Of a DNA stretch of 64,000 nt, positions 46,977-61,500 are shown piece after piece; positions within the stretch are counted from its first letter, which is position 1; every line of letters starts with the position of its first letter. The notes under the pieces were generated by a model, which worked only from the letters and a program-made list of their open reading frames with translations, was not told the origin of the DNA and did not search any database. The stretch lies in assembly GCA_946699065.1 (NCBI GenBank), contig CAMPDV010000230.1, positions 310,001-374,000 on the forward strand, written 5' to 3'. Source of the stretch: Loxodes magnus. Its lineage: Eukaryota > Ciliophora > Karyorelictea > Loxodida > Loxodidae. A program made the translations under genes and the position numbers.

Positions 46977-49526
46977 TTTTAAAATATATTTATCAAGCTA
47001 ATTCTTAAATAAGCAAATATTAATTAATCTTTTAAGATGAAAGAACTTTAAAGTCAGTATTAAGTTTAATAATTAGAGTCTAATAAAGTAGATAAATAAA
47101 GGAATAATTTTACATCTTTATTATGCTATAACTTCAGAAATAATTAATTAAAGCATTTAAAAATAATAAAAAAGAGCTAGCATAATTAGCCTATTAAATA
47201 AAATGAAACAAGTTATTAATTTAGATAAGTTGATGTATCAGCTTATCTATTATTTTAAATATTAAAAAGAAAAATCATTAAAAATTAATTAAATCCTTAC
47301 AACCTTTTTTAAAGCTGAATTTAGAAATTGCTATGGAATGCTTTTTTTATTATCAAAGCTTAATAAAATTTTGCTTATTTATGGTTTAAAAGAAAGTGCT
47401 TTAAGTTATCTCATGCTATTATAAATCTTACTTGTAGAAAAATAAATTTAATGAAGGTAATTTAATAAATAAGGCTATTTCTCTGGATAAAATATAAACT
47501 TAGGCGGAAGCAATAAATAGGGAAATATCTAGATCTAGAATTTTAGCGAATTTCACTAAAAAGAAAATCATTTTATGATTTTAAAAATTAATAACTCTAA
47601 GAACTTTGTGAGTATTTCTATTATTGGATATTTAGCAAAATTTATATAGTAGAAGTTGATATTTAATTCTATAAAATAAGATAAGTTCAAACTGACATAT
47701 TAAAAAAATATAATTGCTGCATATAATAAATCTAAATAAATATAAGCAAAATAAATATATTTAATACATACAATAAAAATCAGTTTTTTAAAATTATGAG
47801 AGCAAAATAGATTCGTTAGTTTAAACACTCTAATTTATCTTATCAAATTAAAGAAATATTTAGTCTAATTGTAATAATTACCTTTGTGATTATAGTTATA
47901 ATTATATCTAAGAAAAATTACATTCTACCTTAAATATAATTTAAATTATAAAGAAATCACGGTAAATATCATTCAAAATCAAAATATTTATACTCTTATT
48001 AGCACTACTATTAATTAATTAAAAGAGATAAGTGAATTCATATTATAAAACTTTTAAATTCAAGCCCTTTGTCTTTCAGAATTAAATTTTATAAAATAAA
48101 ATTTAAGTTATTTACAATAAATATTCACTATGCTTTTTTATTATTTTAGACTAATTTTATTTTTTAATTATTTAAGCGATACCAAGACCTATAACTATAA
48201 ATTAGTTCATTAGTTGAGGATCTTAATTATCATATGCTAAGAATATTATTTAAAAAGTGTATCTAAGAAAAAAATAAAAATTTCATTTATACTCTACTTT
48301 AAGATACTCTCTAGTAGTTCTTTATTTCTTATTTGTTTTAATCTAGCAACTAATATACTTAACTAAGTTTAAAGTTAGCAGAACATTAATTTAAATCATA
48401 TTTCAATAATAATATTAAAAATCTCTAAAAGCTTATCACTTTTTTTACTTATATAGTTCTTTTTTATTATTTTCTATTTAATATTTCACTCTCTTTTTTA
48501 ATTTTTATTATAGCTATTAATATTTATTTTAAATACTTAGCATATTTAACTAATATTTAGCTTTTATTATTTTATAATTTCTCCTTTAATTAACTAATTT
48601 TAATTGTACCTTAAAGTAAAATAATCAAACAAATTTAAGAAAATTAGCTTAAAAGTCGTAATTCTAGAATGATATTTTAGTAGAAAACTTTAAATAATAT
48701 TTTCAGAGTTATTTAGTTATAGGATAAGTGACTGAAGTAATTTAATAGCCTAATTATTATTTATTTGGAATACCTAAATTTTAATTTGTATAAAATCTTA
48801 AGGCATTAAATTCCCTTAATACATTTATGCTTTTAAGCTACTAAATTTTTATTAATTGTTAGTATATTTAAACATATCATAAGATATTAATTTAAATCTT
48901 TTGTTTGCTTAAGCTTACTAGACTAAATGGCTTTTATAATTAGTTTAAATTATATCTGCTTAATATATTTATAACACTGTAAGAATAATTTTAAGAATAT
49001 AATATGAGCTATTTAGTTAAAAAAATAGAAAAGTTAATTAAATAAAATATGAATGAAATATAGATAATTGCATATTTTAAGCTAAATCTATTAGAATATC
49101 CAATGCTTTATTTATATTATATCAACTAACTATTTAAAATTTATTATATCAAAATTTATTTTCCTTAAATATAAATAAAAACTAGCAAAGTTATTCTAAG
49201 AATAGGGTTGGTTATTTCTAAGTATTATTTCACTAACTAATATTTAACAAGTTTAAGTTTTTAGTAAATATAAATTTTATAAAAGGAATAAAAATCTTGA
49301 AAATAATTAGATACTGTAATTTAATTTATTACAATACTTCATTTGTGTATTTGCAATTACTATTTTGCTTCTACTATTAAGTTATTAATTTGTATTAAGT
49401 ATTATCTTTTATCCCATATAAAGTTTATATATCTATATTATTAGAGCATTCATATCCTTTAGATGATTCATGATATAATGATCAGTAGATAACTTTATTT
49501 ATCTTTAATTATAAGCTTTTACTATC
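46977..49526. other. Very AT-rich intergenic spacer
   Basis: 2.5 kb, no supported gene, RNA or repeat. Confidence 0.4.
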
Positions 49527-49862
49527 ATGGATATTACTCTTATTCTTACATTCTTTCTTCTTTCTTAAATATGATATAGTTTGGATAAATATCTTTATGT
49601 AAAAAATTCGGAAAATGGAGAACACAAAGCATCGAAAAATTAGTAAAGAAAGGCTAAAGAGAAAAAACAAAAATATTCTGAATCTTAGTTATCGTATAAA
49701 GACAATTTTAGCAAAGCTTGGCTTAATATTAATGAGCATTTGGATTTGTATATATTTAGAATTAAGAATATTATGAAAAGTTTATTATAAATATAATATA
49801 ATTTCTTCTTTCAATGCTTAACAATAAATCTCTATAATTTTAGTTCAAGATTAAATAGTTGA
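49527..49862 (+). CDS. Small basic secreted or membrane-anchored protein, 111 aa
   Basis: ATG at 49527 opens a hydrophobic leader MDITLILTFFLLSQIWYS (Trp from TGA), then a basic polar chain (NGEHKASKNQQRKAKEKKQK, YSESQLSYKDNFSKAWLNIN) and a helical end. TGA at 49860-49862. Not recognised. Coding texture is clear for the first 80 codons; the last 25 are AT-biased. The leader could be a signal peptide or an anchor. Confidence 0.5.
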
Positions 49863-51968
49863 CAATGTAAGCTACTATCCCAATTATATTTCTCTATCTT
49901 AAATTACTAAACTTTAGCTTTTATAATATATAAAAATTTAACTAAAGCCTAAGATTTAAAATCTAAGCAATGAGAAATTTGTTAGTTTAGGAAAGAAAAT
50001 GTTTTAATTGAATATAACCTAAATTAAAAATTTAATAAAATTAGTTTTAATTAAAATAGTTAGATATAATAATTCTTCATTTAGTTATCTTTTTAGATTT
50101 TAGATTAAGCACATAAGCTATTTCTCTAATAGATACTTATCAATCGTTAAAATCGAATGAAAAGATATTCTCAACAATACATTTTTTTTAATTCTTTTAA
50201 TAATATAATTTCTCTATTTGTTAGTTAGTATCTTTATGCAAGATTTATTTTTTACCTTTTAGAGATTAATAACTATTTAGTATCTCATCTAATATTGATT
50301 TAAGTATTAAGCTTAAATATATAACTAGATTTATTGTAATTAGAGAAGAGTGATTGCTAATAAGCAGAAATCTATATTTATTTGATAGTTCATTAAACTT
50401 AAGATTACCATAAAGAGCAAAATACAGATATGATAAGTGTATAATCTAATCTCCATAAAGAAAAATCCTTTTTTATATAGCTTAGTAGTTATTTATTTAA
50501 TTTAGAAAAACTAGAAATAAATGCTCCTAGAGAAATAGCTTTAATTTTATATTTTTTATCTTTTGTTTTTTTAACTAAATCGAGGGTTTGGTATGATAAT
50601 ATTTTATATGCTTAGTAAATTTTAAACAAACGAAGAATAATTATATTACTAAATCTTAAATGAGATTCTCTATTATTTTAAATAATCATTCATAAAGTTA
50701 AGAAATACCTCAAAGTCATATTTTAGAAAAAAGGTTAAGCTTTAATAATTATTAGCTTGATTAAACTTAATGATATTATATATTCTTACCATTTACTATG
50801 ATTGAGATTTTTATAAAGCTTTATGTTTTCTCTAAGCTATCAAATTCCTGCTAATTATAAACATTTAATTTTAAAATAATTTTACAATTAAAAAACTATA
50901 AAATTGAAGTGAGACTTAAATAAATCATTATAAACCAATTTCTTTAATTGAAAGAAGCAACTTTTGCTACTAAGAACTTTTATCATAAATTAATTATCTT
51001 AAATAAACTCCAACAATTAACAGTCTTAAGTCATTTAAATTAAAGTTTTTCTAATTTTTAGTTTAGTAAATATTAAAATTAATTGTATATGGTAGCTAAA
51101 CAGCTTTTTAAGAAGTAAGGTTAAGATAAGTAAAATTAGAACGAAGATATTTAAGCATATCAAAATTATAAATAAATATCCTTGCAAATTAATTTAAGTT
51201 TATTATTTTCTATCTAATTAAAAATCTATAATCAAAAGTAAAAATAGCAATAAATAATTAATTAAAGTTAATGATAATTATGTAAAGTTCTATTTGCCTT
51301 ACTTTTAAATTACAATAACTTAAAAATAATTATCTAATAAAAAGAAATTATATAAGACAGCTGCAAATATTTTTAATCTAACTACGCTTTTATAATTGAT
51401 TAATAAGCAACTGTAAATTTTAAAAATTCTGGTAATAGAATACTCTAATTTATTATATATTAATTTTAATTATTCAAATAATATTTCTAAACAAAATAAG
51501 TTTCTACTTTAATTATTGCTGTATGTTTACATTTTTTCATCAGTCTTTAAGCCTAAATAAAACCAAGTTTAAGTTCCTTTGGTTTTTTTTTTTTTTTGTT
51601 AATTTTGATAATTTTTATGATATACTGAATATCACACTCTAGTTAAATATCTAATCCCTTTAATATCTGGGAACGATTCTACAATGTAGAATAAAGAAAA
51701 TTGAAGACCAAATAAAATTATAAGATTATAAATTTTTATATTTCAATCGTTTCTTAAAGCATTAGATGCTTTTACTCATCTCAACTTTTTTCACTTCTAA
51801 AAAACACAAAAATTAGAATTAAAAGCTCCTTAAATAAAACTTGATTATTGTGCTACTCTAAAGAATTTTTTAAATATTTCATTTAAGTAAATAATAGTTA
51901 TTATTTATTTATATAAGTCTATTAATCTCAATAACCTAATTTATCTTGCTAAAAATATATCTAGCACA
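49863..51968. other. Very AT-rich intergenic spacer
   Basis: 2.1 kb, no supported gene. Contains a T tract of about 16 near 51583-51598. Confidence 0.4.
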
Positions 51969-53141
51969 TCATTGAACTACTACAATATACATTTAATAGC
52001 TTGTATTCATATATTTTTCATATCTATTTTCATTTACTTTGGCTATAAACATTTAATTTTATATATTATTTGAAGATTCTATATCACTAATTGTGAGAAG
52101 TTAGAAAAGATTAAATTATTTTTATATGTGAAAGAAGTAAAAATTAATGATATGAGTTTTTCTTTTTAATTAGAAAATATAAAATTTTTAAGTGTAGTAG
52201 TCATTCTTTGCTAAGGATTTCCAGATTCCTATCTTTAGATCGTATATATAAAGAGATATCTACTGAGATTATTAATAACTGTAAATAAAATTTCGAACTT
52301 TGACTGCTGAAGCAAAAGAGTCGCTATATAACCACGTACTTCTAAGTTTTTCTCCATGCTCGATTCATTTAAATCCTCCTAAGTCAAAAATATAAGAATA
52401 TTTCAATCCTTTCTAAAGGAAGTTGAATACAAAGCATTAATTATTCGAAAGTTACACTGTTTAGCATGCAGATTTTTGGGGAAGTTTAGTATTTAAGGTG
52501 ATTCACTTCTGACTCATCAAGTAAAAGATTCTAATTTACTTAGAAGCAAGATCTTCCTAGGAATACCCTCCCATTACATAAATCTGGTTATTTATTAGAA
52601 TTTAGCCATGCTCATAGACTTCTTCATTTAAATCAGGTAACTAATAGAATTTTTACCGTTTTCAATCGAAAAAGATGCAACTTTTATCTTAAATACCTGA
52701 TATCATGAAAGTCTTATAATTAGATGAGCTTGTCCTGTGACTTTCTCTTTGCATCATATAAAATTATTATATCTACGTAGGCTAATAAATCTGAAGCATT
52801 TACCCTGAAATGATCAAATGTGAATGATTTAAAGAATAAGTTTCTATATAGTCAAAGTTAGAGTTTGTTGGTTCTATACTTGTAGACTAGGTTTGAATTT
52901 GATTATTCTTGATGGAATAACTTATTAGAGTGGAACTTTAAGGTATGAAAGTCATATAGCAATTAGTCGAATAACTTAAGTTGGAGCAAATCTAACATTT
53001 TACAATATTTAAAGGAATTCTCGAAAAACCCTGGGCAAGCTTATTATTCTACCTTCTCAGTCCTTGCTTAAATACAAAAAGCAGTTTGCTGATATATTTT
53101 TACTTCGCCTAAATACAGAGGTCCCTCCTTTATATCTCCAT
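51969..53141 (-). CDS. Kelch-repeat protein, about 390 aa
   Basis: ATG at 53139-53141. The N-terminal part (about 120 residues) is basic, with a lone KCQICSN. From about residue 120, kelch-type beta-propeller repeats are visible: FMISGIQDKSCIFFDWKRQK, NNQIYVMGGYSQEDLASKQI, IFYLMSQKWITLNTKLP, YIFDLGGFKWIEHGEKL, ISLYIYDLKIGIWKSL. Double Gly (GGYS, GGF) and the later Trp (SQKW, FKW, GIW) have kelch spacing. Several of those Trp are TGA: DWKRQ, QKWIT, FKWIE. Likely an interaction scaffold. The next in-frame TGA is 51969-51971, but the last 70 codons are AT-biased, so the C-terminus is uncertain. Confidence 0.75.
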
Positions 53142-55004
53142 TATAAAATAAAAACAAAGTACTGCATATTTAAATTAGAAAATAAAGATGCTAAAGAAAG
53201 ATAAATTTACAAGCTAACAATTATTTAGCAAAAAGGATTGTAAGTTTAATAAGTTTAGATTTAAGTTTATAATCAATGCATTTTAATTAATATACCATGA
53301 CATTAGAATAAACTTCTAGATATTTAAAGAATATCTTTTAGTTTATTATGTATTAATTTATAATTCTTCTTAATCAGGAATATTTTAAGTTGCTCAGTTC
53401 TGAATTAAATTTTTAAGTACTAAATAAAATTTATGGCAATGCAAGAAGTTAATGGATTATATCTATTTGTATATTTATATAGGATTTAATTAATCTTATA
53501 TTTTATATAAATTAAAATTAGAACATTAGAGAACTCTATTATACATCTAATTTTATAGATAAATTTTAACTTTCTATTATAAGATGCTTTTATAAAAGCT
53601 TAGCAAGCTTTCAGTTATATATTTAATTCGAATATATTAGATTCAATTTTTTATAATTACTCTAAACTAATGCAAAGCTATTTTCAACATATTGAATGAA
53701 ATAGCTATTTGAGTAAAGGATTATATATGCTTCAGATAACTATAAATAGAATTTTAAGTTTATCCCATAGACATAATAATACACTAGGTTATCAGTTAAA
53801 TAGTTAATAAATAGATCTATATTTAGATTAATAATAGAGTGAGAATTTTGAAACGGAAAGAAGATTAAAATTAAAAATAATAGTGAAGGCATTTTAAATC
53901 TTAGTGCTGCTTATGAAAATGTTAGTCTTAATATTTTGTCTCTTCTAAAAATTTAAAGGCAATTATTTAAGTTCTAAGTTTTCTCAAAGTTATTTTCCAT
54001 TTCAATGATTGAGATAAGACATTAGTGACCCAACATCTTAAATTATTTATCAGTTAAAAAATTATCATAAAAGAGATTTAGAAATACTCTAATTTTAAAT
54101 TTTTTTAAAGTTAGTTAAATTGAATTAATTTATATCAGCACTTTATATAAGAAGCTTTGATAGCCTTTAAAATTTCATAAGTATGACTACATTAGAATAA
54201 ATAATTAATGACTTCATTTTATCTGACAATGCAAAATGTAAATCAAAAATTATTGCTTATTTATTTTAACTCTAATGCAACACAGTCAAATGGTAAAAAT
54301 TTAAAGTCTGTTGGTTTAAGTAAAATATGTTATCTATCTGGTTAAATATAAAAGAAGCCTTATAATTAGATTCTAATTTATTTTCAAAGCTTCTTTCCAG
54401 TTCAATTCGCAAATTTTAACCTTTTTATATTTTTTATGAAGAGTATGAAAATGTAAAAGCTAGCAATAATCATAAGGAATAAATACTTTAAGAATTAAAG
54501 AGAGAAAAACTTTTAATTTAAAATTTAATTTAGCAGTATTTTAAAAATATCACAAATTTAGGAATTAAATACAAGAGGAATCATTAATTCAACTAGGCTA
54601 TCAATTCTATTGCTCAATATTTTCAGATATAAAAGAAGAAAAATTAAATTTGAGATGGAGATTTATTGAGTAATTTATGAAAGAAACAAAATATTTTAAA
54701 ATAACATTCTGATAAAAGAAGATAGATAATTATTAAGTTACTAATTTAAAGACATTTAATTATTTTAGAAACATGATTTATTAATTTAAATAAATTTAAG
54801 ATATAAAATGTTTTTTCTCTGAATTAAATCAATGCATAAATTAAGAAATAAATTATTTTATTTTATAAAAAGCTTGTTACTATGATTCTCATAATCAAAA
54901 CTTGAATCAGCAATCGCTTTTTTAATTTTGTTTGAAATTTAAATTTATTGAAGCTACAAGTAAAGCATTATTATTTTCAAATTAAATTAGCTTCTAATTA
55001 TTGT
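53142..55004. other. Very AT-rich intergenic spacer
   Basis: 1.9 kb, no supported gene. Confidence 0.4.
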
Positions 55005-55508
55005 TCAATTTAACTTTTCTGTTTTTAGGATTAATGAAGATCTTTCAAGCTTACTCTAATTGAGTGGTTAATCTTTTTTCTTTAATTATTTATTATTTAT
55101 TTTTAAATTTACTAGCTTATTCATTCTTTTTTATCTTATGCTTTTAGGTTATTTTTTAAATCTTTCCATAAAAAGTTTATTTTTAATTATTTTTATCTAG
55201 CTTTTTATTAGATCTTCTAGTGATACTAATTTATTATAATTTTAAAAGTATATAAGTTTTAAATAAATAATCTCTCTTCTTTTATAATTTAATTTACTTT
55301 ATATCTTAAGTCTACTAAGTTCTTCTTTCTCAAGCATCAGTATACATTGCATTATTATTATAACTACTATATGAACTACTATTAGAGAAGAGATGGAATT
55401 AACATTGCTTACATAAAAATAAAACTTAGACATAGTTCCAAAAGAGAAATTACTATTTATAAATATAGCTAAAAATAATTTCTCCAAAATAGTAAAATCT
55501 TCTCCCAT
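55005..55508 (-). CDS. Single-pass membrane protein, basic tail, 167 aa
   Basis: ATG at 55506-55508, TGA at 55005-55007, no internal TGA. The N-terminal half is hydrophobic with one strong helix (SSLIVVHIVVIIIMQCILML). The rest is Lys/Arg/Asn-rich (YKRREIIYLKLIY, MERFKKQPKSIRQKRMNKLV), consistent with a cytosolic basic tail. The first 69 codons have no in-frame TAA/TAG either. No domain known. Function unknown. Confidence 0.45.
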
Positions 55509-58500
55509 TAAATTAGCTAATAGAATATTCTAAATATTTATAATCCAATTAAAAGCAATAGCATACTTTTTAGAAACTATCTACATTAAAATTTAAGAAA
55601 CTTATAATTCGTAAAGCTTATTTTAGATTTTATCATTCTAATAAAATGCCAAATATATTAAAAGCATCCTTAAGGAATTTTTAAACATATTTCATCGCTG
55701 AAATTAGAGCTTATTTTAAGTTTTTCATCAATAAAAACTCTAAATTAATTAAAGAAAATGCTCCAAATTTTTGGTAGCAATATAATTTTTAATAATGAGG
55801 CTTCAAATTAAGATAAAATAGTTTTTAATATGAAATTAATTTTAATCCTAGCTAATTATATTACCTCTTGGCAGACTAATCCAATCCTATAAAAAGCAAG
55901 TTATTAAATATTCAGAATGCTTAATTTCATAGAGAATGAGAAACTAATAAATTTTAATTGTATATTTTACTTTTATCTTAACTATTTTTTAAGTTTTTAA
56001 CCTATTGCAAAATAACTATAGCAATTATTAATTTATTAGGTATTTTTCATTAGTCACTTTTATGAATTTTTTGCTTATTATGTACAAAGCTATAAGTGAA
56101 AAGAAAAATAAATAAAGGGCACTTAAAAGTATTTAATAGAAACTAAGGTATTAGAAATGATTCACTGTGGTTTGTTTGCTATTTATTTAATATTTATCAT
56201 TTAATTTAAGAAAACATTATATCTACTAGTATGATTAACCATTGAAACTATAGAGAAATTCATTATTCTACTAATTTTAAATTAAAATACTTTGATTGTT
56301 AGAAAGAGTTGTTCAAATTAGCAAAATAGATAGAAAAGTATCAAGATTTTTACCAGTCTTGTTAATTAAACAATAAATTTACCTTATAGCTTTAATTCAT
56401 CACTAGTCGTTTATTTAAACAAGTATATAAGAAACAAAGATATTTAATTTCTAAATAAAACAAACCTAGAAATAGGAACCTATATAATAGAGATAGAAAA
56501 TTAAATATTGTCATAAAGTCCAGTTATATAAAGCTAGATAATTAGATAGAATTTAAGTAATTACATTCAACCAATACTTTGCTATAAAGGAATGAAATAA
56601 AATAATTTTGAACAATAATGTATTTTAAGAAAAGTAAAAACTGAGAAATAATATGAAAATGAAGTTAAATCCTAGAATAATTTAAAAAGATTTTAGTAAA
56701 AATAATCTATTTTGCTCTTCCTTTTTTATTAAATTCAAATTTAACCTACAAGTCCTGCTTTTAAAATTAAAATATATCTAAACATATTAAATAAAATTAT
56801 AGGATTAAGCTTTAAAATTATCTTAGTGCTTATATATAAATCAACTAATAAAAATGATTAAGAGCTTTTATTTAAAAATTTAATTTCTCTTTAAAAAATT
56901 TAAACATTTGTAAATAAATCCATAAAATGAGGTTATATATGAAAAGAAGCATTGTTATTCATATTATTTTATAGTTATATAGCTCATAAATTTAACAGAT
57001 ACTAAATAAATTTATTTATAAATATAGTGATAAAGTATTATTATGATTTATTATTAAGAGTATTTTAATTATTTTACAAATTGTTTTATATTAAAATAAT
57101 ATAAGAGATTGTATAATATTGTCTTAAAAAGATAATATAGTTAAGTTAGTTATTATTATTTCGTTTGCTATAAAAATATTAATTCTTTATTGTCTTAAAT
57201 CCTTTATTAACTTTATAACTTGAGGGCTATTACTTGATATTCTCTCAAATTAATCTAATTATTAGTAAAATATTCTAGTATAATTTTGAATTTATCGTTT
57301 AGAGTATAAAGCACTGAAATAATAGTAATATTTGATATATTTTATTTATATTTTAATTAAAAGTCTCATTATACTTCTTAAATATCTTCTATTTTAAGTT
57401 TTATTTTCCTTTAAGTTAAAATAATAGCTAGCTTCTAATAATTTTATTTTAGTATTAATTATTAAAGAAAATTTAATAATTACCTTACTTTTTAAGCTAT
57501 AATCGCTATTTATTGGTTATGCTAAATTTAAATGTTCTAAATTTAAATATTTCATTCAAATTATAAAGTAGAAGGTATATCCATTTTATTAATATGATTA
57601 TAATTAAGCTTTAGCATTAGCATTAATTAAACCAAAATCTTAAATAAATTAATATTTTTATAAAGTTTCTATTTATATTTCAATGACAATGTAGAATATA
57701 TGCTATGTTGATTTTAAATAATTTGTAAATATAAGCAACATAAATAAATAATATTCATCTATTAAATAGAATTATTTTCAAAAAGAAAGTATAATATAAT
57801 GATAAAGAGAAATAACTAAGATAAAAGAAAGGAATAATAATTTACTAGGATTATAGTTTGTAGTTCAAAGAAAATTTTTTATATATTGATACGAACTTGA
57901 TCTTTTATCAATTTACTAAGATTATTTTCTAGATAAAAGAATAAACAATAGTAATTTAAAGCTATTTTAATAGTAAACTTCAAATAATGTTTATATTTTT
58001 CAAATTTTTATTTAAATTATTTATTTGGTCAAAGAAATAAAAAAAATAAAATAAATATTATTAATAAAATTATAGGATATTTTTAAGTTATTAAAAACTA
58101 AGCTGAAAAGTATCTACTTTATCATTCTAGACTTATCTACATTTTAAGATAAAAAATGCATTTGTATATTTTTTATCTAATCTTAAATCTAAAAGCTACA
58201 TTTTTATATTATTATAGCATACATCTATCAAAAATATCAACTATTTCAACATTTTTAAGAGTAAAGGACATTTAAAAATTTTCTATTTAGTTTAAAATTT
58301 TATTGAGTCTATACAACTTAATTAAAAAAGGCTTAGAAACAAAATAGACATAAAAAACTTAATTGAAAATTTTTACCATAAATATGTATCTAATGCTTAA
58401 ATAATAGCTTCAGTATGTAGAAAGTATTAAATTCTCATTTAATTTATTTACTAAATAATAAATAGTAAACTAATTAAAATTATTAAGTTTTTTATCTAAA

Positions 58501-61500
58501 ATTAAATTAAAGATAGTTAGATAATTTTCAAAAATGAAATGAGTGTATAAACCAAAATAATTAAATTCTCAAATATAAACTTTTTACTAGATTCACTATT
58601 TTAAGAAAAGCTTTAATTATTTGGAAATATAGATGTGTTTTAAATAGGAAGAATTTTCCTAAATCTAGTTCATAAGATAGTTACTTAAATTGAAATATTT
58701 ATAAATATAAAATAAAATACTTTATCTCTTAATTTTAACTAAATCAAAAAAATTAAATTTAAGAAATTTATTTAATTTATCATAACGAAAAATAGTTTAA
58801 GGTTAAATAAAATTAAGATTTAGATAGTAGTCAAAATATAAAGCTTTATCTTATTAATTCAGCTTAAATAATATCGAATTGCTTTATTTATTTCTCATAT
58901 CTTCTTTCTATCATTAGAAAGAAATATTCTTTAGAAATTATATTTCATAATATAAAGCTTGAAATAGCTCTTATTTAATTATATATTTTAAATTTAAATT
59001 TTTTAATTTAACTCTAGAATTTTCATTTAATTTAATTATTCTTTATTAAGCTTTTTAAACTATTAATTAATAAATCTATTAAAACCAATACGTTTACAGA
59101 ATCTATTTTTGAGTTAAAAGTAATGAAAGCTTTAAATTTTATAATTTTTAATTATTCTTAAATAATAAATGCTAAATTAAGTTTTATACTTTTTAATAAT
59201 TTTAATTAAATAGTAACTAAAACTAAATTCAGCAATTTTTAGTTGTATTAGTACTTAAAAAGAGAATTAAGCTACTAAAATAGAAAAATATGAAATTCAG
59301 AAAATTTATAGCTTAAGTAAATAAAGAAAATCTACATAACTATGACAAATAACTCTAAAGCTAAATATTACTAGCAATAGAAATATTGCTTTGATTAAAT
59401 GTCTTATAAAGTTTAATAATGCTTTAATAATTTAATTTAAAAGTTAAGCATAAAGATTATTAAATTTTATTTAAGAAAATAGCTATATAATTTCTATAAT
59501 AATAAAACTTTTAAAAGTTTTGGATACAATAAATTTACAGTAGTTACAATGGTATTTATTATGAAAAAGAAAAGCCATAATAAATAAAAAAAACTATGTA
59601 AAATCATAAAAACTAAGCGTTTACAAGAAAAAAAGCAGCATTCTAATAATTTAAACAATCTTAAATAGTAAATTTGAGCTAAAATAATAATAAGATTAGA
59701 TTTTATAGAGTTATATATGCTTAAATGAAATAATATTCCATAATGTTAATAGCTAACTAAAATTAATATAACTTTAAGATTTATTTGTAAGTAGCTTGAA
59801 TTTCTAATGTCTAGTCTGAGTAAAGATTAAATAAAGGTCTTCTAAGCCACTTTTATTAGATTATATATCAATATTAGAATTTAATATTTATTTCAGACTT
59901 TATTTGTTCTTCAATTTTCAGAAGCAAGGGATATGATTACAGTGTTCATGCATTTATCAAGTTTTATCTGTAGAAATTTATTAGTAAAAATATTTATTAA
60001 TATCTCATTCTATATTAGTGCTAGTTAATTATAAGTATATCTCTTAATTCAAGCATTAATAAATCTTCTTAAGAGATAAACCAACATTTTTATATTAATT
60101 GATGCTTTAAAATTATTAATAGAGAATTAATAAGAAATTATTTTATATGATTTGGGTATAAAAACAATTTCTCAACTTAAAAAATTACTATAATTAGAAA
60201 ATATATCAATCAATTATGATTTTAAATAAATAAAAATCAACTTTTTTTTAATTTAAGCTAGAAATAATAAAATTACATAAAGAAAAGTAAACTAAATTTT
60301 AGAGATAAATTAAAATAATGCATAGCTTGATTAGAATCTTCTTAATTTATAATTGGTTCAACTATTAATTAGTTGATAAACTAATTTTGAAATTATTTAA
60401 CTTAGAGACAAAATAAAAATGAAAATATGGATAATAGAACATTATGATTTAAGAATATTCCTTTATTTACTTCATCAAATGTTTTTTGGTTTATCTTAAT
60501 CATTTCTTTAAAAGCTTTATAAACATTTATTAAAATCTTCATACATTTCTACTTCTCATCTTAAAATACAGATTCTGTTGTATGTCCTTGTTCACATGAA
60601 TTATCAAAGCCCTAAAGTTTTATAGGCTTTAAAAAATAAATATAATAATCATAATTTAATTATTTTCTGAAGATAATAAAATTAAAAAATAAACTTAATT
60701 TAAGAGTAGGTATTTAATTAAACTTTTAAGTAGAGAATAAATTAGTAAGATAATTATAAATAATCCATTGAAATATAGGATATATTAATGCAAAACTTTA
60801 TAAATATGAGATGTTAAGATTAATTATAAGCTGGTTTAATACAAATAGCTATATTTATTTTAAATAATTTAATTTAAATTAGATAAAGCAAGAAAAAATT
60901 AATTATAATGTATGCAAGTAAAATAATTTAATAATAAGAGTCTAAAAGGATTTAATAAATAAATTATAATTCATTAAATTATAGAAATTAAAAAGTGATA
61001 AGAGTTTTATATCCACTCTCTCAATTATGAACAGCAAAAATTTAATCAGCTTCTATAACTCTCAACTAAATACTAAACTCAAAAAAATAATTTCAAATTT
61101 TAATTCTCAAAAAATATTAAAATTTTAACTAACCTTTTTGCTGAACTTTTAAGTTAGATAAAAATAAATTAAATGAGTAGAAGTTAAAGAATAAAATTAA
61201 ATTTTTTTAATTAGCAACATAGATTATTATTTTTCTAAGCTTTAATGTTGTAAATCTTTTATATTTATCATTTATCTTAATTTTTATTTAAATCAATTAT
61301 CTTTTTCTTTTTATGCATTTTATTAGTTACACATTAATTTTTATTTTAATATGAAAAAAGTTCTAATAAAAGATTTAAATATAAGAGTAGAAAAAATTGA
61401 TTTATGCTTATCTATTTATGTCTATTAAATCTTTTGAAAGTAATTACTTATACTAAAATTTAACATTAATACACTTTATCTCTTTAGTAAGCTCTAATTA

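Noticed and set aside
60068..60085. Tetrahymena chromosome breakage sequence
   Set aside because: Only the first nine bases match (TAAACCAAC); the rest diverges.
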